Shown here in pieces: positions 29,575 through 34,118 of a stretch of DNA of 34,118 nucleotides. The notes below the pieces were generated by a model. The model saw only the letters and a list, made by a program, of their open reading frames with translations. It was not told where the DNA came from and did no database searches. Position 1 is the first letter of the stretch. Every line of letters begins with the position of its first letter. Source of the stretch: a virus. A program made the position numbers and the translations under genes. Location of the stretch: the IMG/VR virus record IMGVR_UViG_3300025732_000145, positions 1 through 34,118 of that record; one strand, written 5' to 3'.

Positions 29575-30807
29575 CTACCATTTGCTCGTCACCGGCAATG
29601 GTTTGAAGTCAACGGGCCGCGATACCACCGCAGCCCTGCGGACGCCTTCGCACGCATAACGCAGCGCATCGATGACGTGATTCTTCTTGTCCTGCAGGAT
29701 CGGCAGGACTTTCCCGGTCAGTGGATCGGTCTTGTAGCTGTAGAAGGTCAGCTCGTCGATGGTGTGCGTGCAGCGTGGATGGACCACCACGTCGTAGGAC
29801 TTGAGCCACTCGACGCCCTCCTCGACAGACTTCGCGCCCTTGACGGCCGGCATGATCTTCGGGAAGCCGTTCTTGCGCATGTGGCTGATCGTCTCCGGCC
29901 TGGAGCTGTCGGCCACGATGGGCCAGCGCTCGGCCTCCGGCACGGTCATGAACAGCTCCGGCGTGTTAACGATCTCGCAGCCCACCATGTAGGCCTCGTG
30001 GTCGATGTACAGCGTGCGGCCGACGATGTGGCATCGCACCAGGACGGTCGGGTCGGTTGCGAAGCCCCAGTCTGCGCCGAGCCGGTGGATGGCGTCCTTG
30101 GGTGCCTCGAACTCCTCGATGCGCCAGTTGCGGAAGACGCGCGCGCTGCTGTTCTGCAGGTAGCCGCCACGCCAGACGTGTGCGTACTTGTCTGGGTCGC
30201 GCGCCTTGTCGTACTCCATCTCAGCGCGCAGCACGTCGGGAAACCAGGGGTTGTCGTCGAAGTTGACCTCGATGACCTTGGCGTCTGGTGGCGGCTTCGC
30301 GCCGCGCAGCAGGTAATCGACAGGATCGCTGGCCTGGCTCGGGTTCCAGGTGAACCACAGCTCAGAGCCTGGCTTTCGAATAGTCGGCCGCAGCAGGTCC
30401 AGGCTGCGCTGAGACAGGCTCTGCGCCTCCTCCACCCAGGCACGGTCGTATCCTTCCAGCGACTTGATCGAGTCGGCCGTGTGGTTCTGCATGCCCTGGA
30501 AGATGATCAGACCATCTCCCTTCTTGGACTTGATGACGGCCTCCTGCACCTCGAAGTACGCGCCGGCATTCATGGACTCGATCTTCAGCTCCAGCAGGCG
30601 CTTGACCGACTGCGCCAGCGACTTCTGGACCTCGCGCACGCAGACGCTGCGGCTGGTCTGGTCCAGGATGTGCGCCTCGATCAGCATCTCCGCAAAGGTG
30701 TGCGACTTGCCCGAGCCACGGCCGCCGTGCGCGCCCTTGTAGCGCGCCGGCTCCAGCAGCGGCAGCGCCCACTCAGGCGTCTGAATTTTCAGCGTCTGCT
30801 TTGCCAC
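29575..30807 (-). CDS. terL: Terminase large subunit, PBSX/Terminase_3 type
   Basis: A 410-residue packaging motor and nuclease. Walker A GGRGSGKS (about 29-36), Walker B DRAWVEEAQSLS, and coupling motif WFTWNPSQASD. The RNase H-like nuclease residues lie in GADWGFATDPT, VADSSRPETI and KNHVIDALRYA. Type Terminase_3 enzymes usually package by headful cutting from a pac site, which fits circular permutation. I chose GTG at 30807, close to the family start (KQTLKIQTPEWALPL); TTG at 30834 is possible. The gene begins inside the small subunit gene. Confidence 0.92.
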   Translation of the reverse strand: MAKQTLKIQTPEWALPLLEPARYKGAHGGRGSGKSHTFAEMLIEAHILDQTSRSVCVREVQKSLAQSVKRLLELKIESMNAGAYFEVQEAVIKSKKGDGLIIFQGMQNHTADSIKSLEGYDRAWVEEAQSLSQRSLDLLRPTIRKPGSELWFTWNPSQASDPVDYLLRGAKPPPDAKVIEVNFDDNPWFPDVLRAEMEYDKARDPDKYAHVWRGGYLQNSSARVFRNWRIEEFEAPKDAIHRLGADWGFATDPTVLVRCHIVGRTLYIDHEAYMVGCEIVNTPELFMTVPEAERWPIVADSSRPETISHMRKNGFPKIMPAVKGAKSVEEGVEWLKSYDVVVHPRCTHTIDELTFYSYKTDPLTGKVLPILQDKKNHVIDALRYACEGVRRAAVVSRPVDFKPLPVTSKW

Positions 30808-31222
30808 GGATGACCACTCGTTCGATCTTCGCAAATTCCAGGGGTGCGCCGTCTGCGCCGGTCAGCTCGTGCGCCTGGGTTTCCTTCCACTTCATCTGGG
30901 TCTTGGACCACCAGATCATGGCCGCCGTGTCGCCGCCCATTGCCTTCTGGAACAGGGTGCGACCGACGCCGGAGTTGGCCTTGGCCTTGCCGGCCACCAA
31001 CTCGGTGGCAAAGTGCTTGCGCAGCGTGTCGGTGTCGATGCCACCGCGCACCAGGATGGCAATCTGCTCGATTGGCAGGCCGTAGCCGGACATGGCCTCG
31101 ACCTGTTTGCGCTCTGCGTCTGTCGGTTCAAATGCTGGTCGGCCAGCGCCTGGCCGAGCGCCGCCGTTCGGTCCGGCCTTTTTTACGACCGATTTTTCAG
31201 TTTTTGGCTTCTTCGCTGCCAT
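30773..31222 (-). CDS. terS: Terminase small subunit
   Basis: A 149-residue DNA-recognition subunit. Basic N-terminus with GPNGGARPGAGRPAFEP (AT-hook-like GRP motif), helix-turn-helix region YGLPIEQIAILVRGGIDTDTLRKHF (about 47-71), then oligomerisation helices (GVGRTLFQKAMGGDTAAMI). It selects the pac site and activates the large subunit, whose start it overlaps by 35 bases. GGAGG precedes the ATG, and it overlaps the methyltransferase by 26 bases. A pac site may lie within it, as in P22; I cannot see one. Confidence 0.85.
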   Translation of the reverse strand: MAAKKPKTEKSVVKKAGPNGGARPGAGRPAFEPTDAERKQVEAMSGYGLPIEQIAILVRGGIDTDTLRKHFATELVAGKAKANSGVGRTLFQKAMGGDTAAMIWWSKTQMKWKETQAHELTGADGAPLEFAKIERVVIRGKADAENSDA

Positions 31223-32555
31223 CTTTTACCTCCGCGAAAGGTTTTCCAGTTTCTGCGTGAATTGCCTGCTTGCCGGTGAACTCCTGCCAACGCTTGACGA
31301 TGACGTCAACAAACTTCGGGTCCAGCTCCATCAGGCGCGCCTGCCTGTTGGCCTTCTGTGCTGCGATCAGCGTGCTGCCACTGCCACCAAACAGGTCCAG
31401 GACGATCTCGCCTGGATTGCTGCTCCACTCGATCATGCGCTCCACCAGCGCCACCGGCTTCATGGTTGGATGCAGGTCGCTTTTCGTTGGCCGGTTGTGC
31501 CGGATGATCGTGCCGCTGGCCTTATTCCTGATCTCATTGATCATGTCGATGAGCTGCTCCTTCTTCATCGACTTCAGATCAACGTCATCATCGATCACCG
31601 TGGTCAGTGTGAAGTTGCCGCAGAAGTAATGGCCAGCGCCTTCCTTCCAGCCGTACAGGATTGGCTCGTGTTGCCAGTTGAAGTCCTGGCGTGACAGGGT
31701 TGCGCTTTGCTTCACCCAGATCAGCACCTGGGAAAGTTTCAGGCCAGCTTCCACCATGCAGTCTGTGAATGCCGCGCGCTCGGATTCACCGTGCGCCACG
31801 TAGATCACCGCACCAGCTCGCATGACTGCGTAGTAGCTGGCGTAGACGCTGCGCAGGAAGTCTCGGAACTCACCAGACCCCATGTCGTCGTTCATGATCT
31901 TGCCGGCCTTGCCTTCGACCGCCACGTTGTATGGTGGATCAGTCCAGACCAGATCGGCCAGCTTTCCATCCATCAGCTTTTCGACCTGCTGCAGGTTTGT
32001 GCTGTCACCGCACATCAGACGGTGCTTGCCGAGCACCCAGATATCGCCTGGCACGCTGATTGGCATCTCGCCAATCTCTGGGACTTCGTCTGGATCGCCC
32101 TGGTATTCGATCTGCTCTGCGTCTTTGACCTTGGTCAGTGCGTCGATCTCGTCCTGGGTGAATCCTGTCAGGCCGATGTCGAATCCTTCTTCATCCAGCT
32201 CGGCCAGCTCGAGCGCCAGCAGTTCGTTGTCCCATCCAGCGTTCAGCGCCAGCTTGTTGTCGGCGATGACATAGGCACGCTTCTGGGCATCGGTCCAGCC
32301 TGCAGCGACCATGACCGGCAATGATGCCATGCCGAGTTTGCGAGCAGCCATCACGCGACCATGACCGGCAATGATGCTGCCGGACTCGTCCACCAGGACA
32401 GCGGTGGTGAATCCCCACTCGCGGATGCTGGCCGCGATCTGGGCCACCTGTTCCTCGCTGTGGGTGCGCGAGTTCTTGGCGTATGGCACCAGCTTTTCGA
32501 TGGGCCACTGCTCGACCTTGTCGGCTGGGTTGGTTTTGTGGGATTTTGTGGTCAT
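31197..32555 (-). CDS. ParB-like domain fused to DNA N4/N6 methyltransferase
   Basis: A 452-residue fusion. Residues 15-110 form a ParB/Srx-like domain with SIIAGHGRVMAARKLG (60-75). Residues 180-428 are a beta-class amino-methyltransferase: DPPY (206-209) for catalysis and the late FGGSGST (389-395) for S-adenosylmethionine. It probably methylates adenine or cytosine-N4 in the phage DNA, protecting it from host restriction or marking it for packaging. No cognate restriction enzyme is present. A GGGGAGA site lies before the ATG, which overlaps the upstream stop. Target sequence unknown. Confidence 0.88.
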   Translation of the reverse strand: MTTKSHKTNPADKVEQWPIEKLVPYAKNSRTHSEEQVAQIAASIREWGFTTAVLVDESGSIIAGHGRVMAARKLGMASLPVMVAAGWTDAQKRAYVIADNKLALNAGWDNELLALELAELDEEGFDIGLTGFTQDEIDALTKVKDAEQIEYQGDPDEVPEIGEMPISVPGDIWVLGKHRLMCGDSTNLQQVEKLMDGKLADLVWTDPPYNVAVEGKAGKIMNDDMGSGEFRDFLRSVYASYYAVMRAGAVIYVAHGESERAAFTDCMVEAGLKLSQVLIWVKQSATLSRQDFNWQHEPILYGWKEGAGHYFCGNFTLTTVIDDDVDLKSMKKEQLIDMINEIRNKASGTIIRHNRPTKSDLHPTMKPVALVERMIEWSSNPGEIVLDLFGGSGSTLIAAQKANRQARLMELDPKFVDVIVKRWQEFTGKQAIHAETGKPFAEVKDGSEEAKN

Positions 32556-32833
32556 GCGTCATTCTCCCCTTTTTCGAGCCGGTTGGCCACCAGGGTGGCG
32601 TAGCCGGCGATGTCGATCCAGTTGTCGGCGTAGGTCGGGTCGCCGTTGAGGATGCGCGCGATCTTGTGCTGGATCATCTCCAGGGCTTCGCGCTGGTCTG
32701 GCTTGAGCCGGTCCCAGCCTGATCGCTCGAACATCACGTCCTTGAGCGCCTGGCTGATCTTGGCGTGGTTCTCGAACGCGCCATAGGTTGACTGGCGTCC
32801 GGCCAGCATCTCGTTCACGTTGGTGGTGCTCAC
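32552..32833 (-). CDS. DUF6378-like protein
   Basis: A 93-residue protein starting at GTG 32833, set by CAGGAG six bases upstream; the frame stays open to 32863, but through a DnaA box. Residues NEMLAGRQSTYGAFENHAKI match the phage DUF6378 family, and DPTYADNWIDIAGYATLV is its second conserved block. The family resembles MazG-like or dUTPase-like all-alpha helical proteins in pattern, but function is not established. ATGA overlap with the methyltransferase; GTGA overlap with the upstream small ORF. Confidence 0.75.
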   Translation of the reverse strand: MSTTNVNEMLAGRQSTYGAFENHAKISQALKDVMFERSGWDRLKPDQREALEMIQHKIARILNGDPTYADNWIDIAGYATLVANRLEKGENDA

Positions 32834-33048
32834 TGCATTCTCCTGTGGATAACTTTTTCCCACGTTTTAGAGTGGTTCGTCATGGAATCTCGCCGCATCG
32901 GAAGGGAACTGCGGAACACCCCTAAAGGGGTGTGTTCCGTTCCGTTCCCGTTTTCCGCTGTTTTGCCCAGGGAACGGAATTCCGTTTTTTTCCGTTCTGT
33001 TACCTTGTTCCCTTGCCATGCCTGTGGATAAGTCTGTGGATAAGTCAT
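32830..33048 (-). CDS. Small ORF overlying the putative origin, 72 aa
   Basis: Starts two bases after the primase-helicase stop and ends with a GTGA overlap with the next gene, so it fits the operon as closely as its neighbours. The protein is basic (VTERKKTEFRSLG, MRRDSMTN) and matches no family I know. Its codons run through three DnaA boxes, a hairpin and CCGTT repeats, which argues that the DNA is primarily an origin. Translation is possible, in analogy to phages whose origin lies inside a gene, but unproven. Confidence 0.4.
   Translation of the reverse strand: MTYPQTYPQAWQGNKVTERKKTEFRSLGKTAENGNGTEHTPLGVFRSSLPMRRDSMTNHSKTWEKVIHRRMQ
32844..33043. other. Putative replication origin: DnaA boxes and CCGTT repeats
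   Basis: Three perfect consensus DnaA boxes read TGTGGATAA on the plus strand at 32844-32852, 33023-33031 and 33035-33043, the last two 12 bases apart. Between them lie a hairpin ACACCCC-TAAA-GGGGTGT (32916-32933), five CCGTT direct repeats (32937, 32942, 32948, 32982, 32992), a 14-bp palindrome AACGGAATTCCGTT (32973-32986) and a T-run (32985-32991). The primase-helicase ends right beside it. The motifs are direct; origin function is inference. Confidence 0.65.
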
Positions 33049-33050
33049 GT

Positions 33051-34118
33051 TCAGCTCGCCGACTTCCTGATCAGCATGGCACTTGCCTGGGCCTCATCGA
33101 TCACCGTCCAGCCGTGCTCGAAGGCCTCGATGATCTCGGCCACCAGCAGGTCTGCGATGGGTTTTCCGTTGGCGCTTGGCTTGATGTAGACCTTGGCTGA
33201 GGCCTCGCTCACGTCCATTTTCTGGACCAGGTAGTCCACCATCGCCGACCTGCTAAGGTAGGGTAAACCATTACGCTCCTCAGCTCCTGACGACCACCAG
33301 GCGTTCTCGAAGGTCTTGCGGTGGCTGTCGATCTTGCTGTCCTTCCTGGGGCTGGCTGGCGGCTGCGCCTGGACGATGACGGCCGATGTGACCGGCTGGT
33401 TGTCCTCGTCATACCAGCCTGGGATGGTGACCTGCTGCAGCTCGACGTGGACCGTCTGGGCCAGCTCGGCGTCCTTGGACTTGCGCTGGACGATCTGCAT
33501 GGGCACGCCGTCCTTGCCTGGCACGATGCTGATCTCGATGTCCAGCGCACCACGCCAAGCTGATGAGCCACGCGCACGGTGCTGGGCTTCCTCGGCCACG
33601 CCGGTGTGGTGGACCAGGATCACGCTGCAGCCGAACTCGTTCATCAGGCTGTTGCAGGCGTCCAGCATGGTCTTGGCGTCCTGGGCGCTGTTCTCGTCGC
33701 CGGCCAGGAATCGGTGCAGGGTGTCCACCACGATGACGGCCGGCTTCTCCGGCAGGCTGCGCAGGTGCTCGACGACCTGCAGGTAGCCGGTTGGGGTGTT
33801 GAGGTCGCAGCCGTCCTTGGACAGCCACATGGCCAGGTGTCCGGCCTGGTGGTGGTGCTTCCAGGCTGCGACGCGCCCACGCAGGCCGTGGTGGCCTTCG
33901 CCGGCCAGGTAGACCACGTTTCCGGCCTTGACCTTGTGGCCACACCATTCCTGCGCGCCGCTGGCCATGCGCAGGCACCAGTCCAGCACCACGAAGGTCT
34001 TGCCGCCACCCGATGGGCCGTGGACCATGATCAGAGCATTGTTCTGCAGCCAGCGCTTGACCAGCCAGGAGATCGGGGCCGGCTGGGCTGAGAAGTCGTC
34101 GGCCGCGATAAGCCAGTC
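33051..34118 (-). CDS. Toprim primase / RecA-like helicase, C-terminal part
   Basis: This is the downstream part of the same 673-residue gene and includes the repeated 127 bp. It holds the RecA/RepA-type ATPase domain: Walker A GPSGGGKT, and a Walker B strand AVIVVDTLHRF ending in Asp at about residue 450. The sequence LVHHTG looks like the sensor/H-motif region of RepA- and DnaB-like ATPases. The last 130 residues are a charged tail that may bind DNA or partner proteins; this is inference. The gene ends in TGA at 33051-33053, two bases before the ATG of the small ORF that lies over the putative origin. It is co-transcribed with terminase and virion genes, an unusual place for a replication gene. 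Confidence 0.9.
   Translation of the reverse strand, partial: DWLIAADDFSAQPAPISWLVKRWLQNNALIMVHGPSGGGKTFVVLDWCLRMASGAQEWCGHKVKAGNVVYLAGEGHHGLRGRVAAWKHHHQAGHLAMWLSKDGCDLNTPTGYLQVVEHLRSLPEKPAVIVVDTLHRFLAGDENSAQDAKTMLDACNSLMNEFGCSVILVHHTGVAEEAQHRARGSSAWRGALDIEISIVPGKDGVPMQIVQRKSKDAELAQTVHVELQQVTIPGWYDEDNQPVTSAVIVQAQPPASPRKDSKIDSHRKTFENAWWSSGAEERNGLPYLSRSAMVDYLVQKMDVSEASAKVYIKPSANGKPIADLLVAEIIEAFEHGWTVIDEAQASAMLIRKSAS
33992..34118. repeat. Terminal direct repeat, right copy
   Basis: Exact second copy of bases 1-127. Removing one copy gives a circle of 33,991 bp in which the primase-helicase gene is continuous: the distance between its start codon at 1081 and the copied codon at 37 (equivalent to 34028) is a multiple of three. 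Confidence 0.95.

Noticed and set aside
27458-29659. Long open frame (733 codons) on the plus strand opposite the portal gene
   Set aside because: A shadow of GC-rich codon use in the portal; the product is a His/Leu/Val/Asp mixture with no domain, it has no ribosome site, and it also runs across a gene border.
29542-30813. 423-codon plus-strand frame opposite the large terminase
   Set aside because: Shadow; the terminase motifs lie on the minus strand and the product shows no known domain.
1-34118. Lysogeny module (integrase, attachment site, full-length repressor), tRNA genes, CRISPR array or reverse transcriptase
   Set aside because: I found no supporting reading frames, cloverleaf-like sequence or regularly spaced repeats. 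The only regulators are small HTH and ribbon-helix-helix proteins.

Overview
The window looks like the whole genome of a short-tailed, P22-type bacteriophage, opened at an arbitrary point. Bases 1-127 recur exactly at 33992-34118, so the unique circle is 33,991 bp. One gene, a Toprim primase fused to a RecA-like ATPase, is cut by the linear ends and reads in frame across the junction. A PBSX-type large terminase suggests headful packaging, which fits a circularly permuted genome. The high GC content, the packed genes and the DnaA boxes of standard proteobacterial sequence suggest a proteobacterial host. Burkholderiales is my guess, but nothing in the window proves it. I see no integrase, no full-length CI-type repressor, no tRNA and no CRISPR array.

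There are two divergent transcription units. The plus-strand unit (1385-9618) is the early or accessory block. It holds a Sak4-like single-strand annealing ATPase, a DUF669 ssDNA-binding-like protein, a Cas4/RecB-like exonuclease, a DUF7694 protein, a UvsW-like helicase, a sigma-region-4 protein, an HslV/proteasome-like hydrolase, a VRR-NUC nuclease and about ten very small proteins. Most junctions are ATGA, GTGA or TGATG overlaps, so translation is probably coupled. Two internal promoter-like elements share one unusual pattern.

The minus-strand unit starts at about 1259 and runs left through the junction to 9615. In transcription order it encodes a 61-residue HTH regulator, the primase-helicase, a small ORF lying over a putative replication origin, a DUF6378 protein, a ParB-methyltransferase fusion, both terminase subunits, portal, scaffold and coat. 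A strong terminator follows coat. Next come small basic proteins, gp4-like and gp10-like tail proteins, a probable tail needle, three ejection-protein candidates (one with a peptidase S74 domain, one with a transglycosylase domain), a tailspike, a fibre cluster and the lysis genes. The order of the head and tail genes follows P22 closely.

The two units diverge from a compact region (about 1263-1328) where mirror-image promoters overlap around a 14-bp palindrome. They converge at 9615-9618, where the last codons of the two units overlap. The tailspike body and the fibre genes (about 11364-13980) are visibly more AT-rich than the rest, as expected of an exchanged host-range module. The most interesting points are the DnaA-box and CCGTT-repeat origin at 32844-33043, the promoter/operator region, the proteasome-like gene, the S74 domain on an internal virion protein, and the repeated TGTGGGA-N8-TATAGT element.
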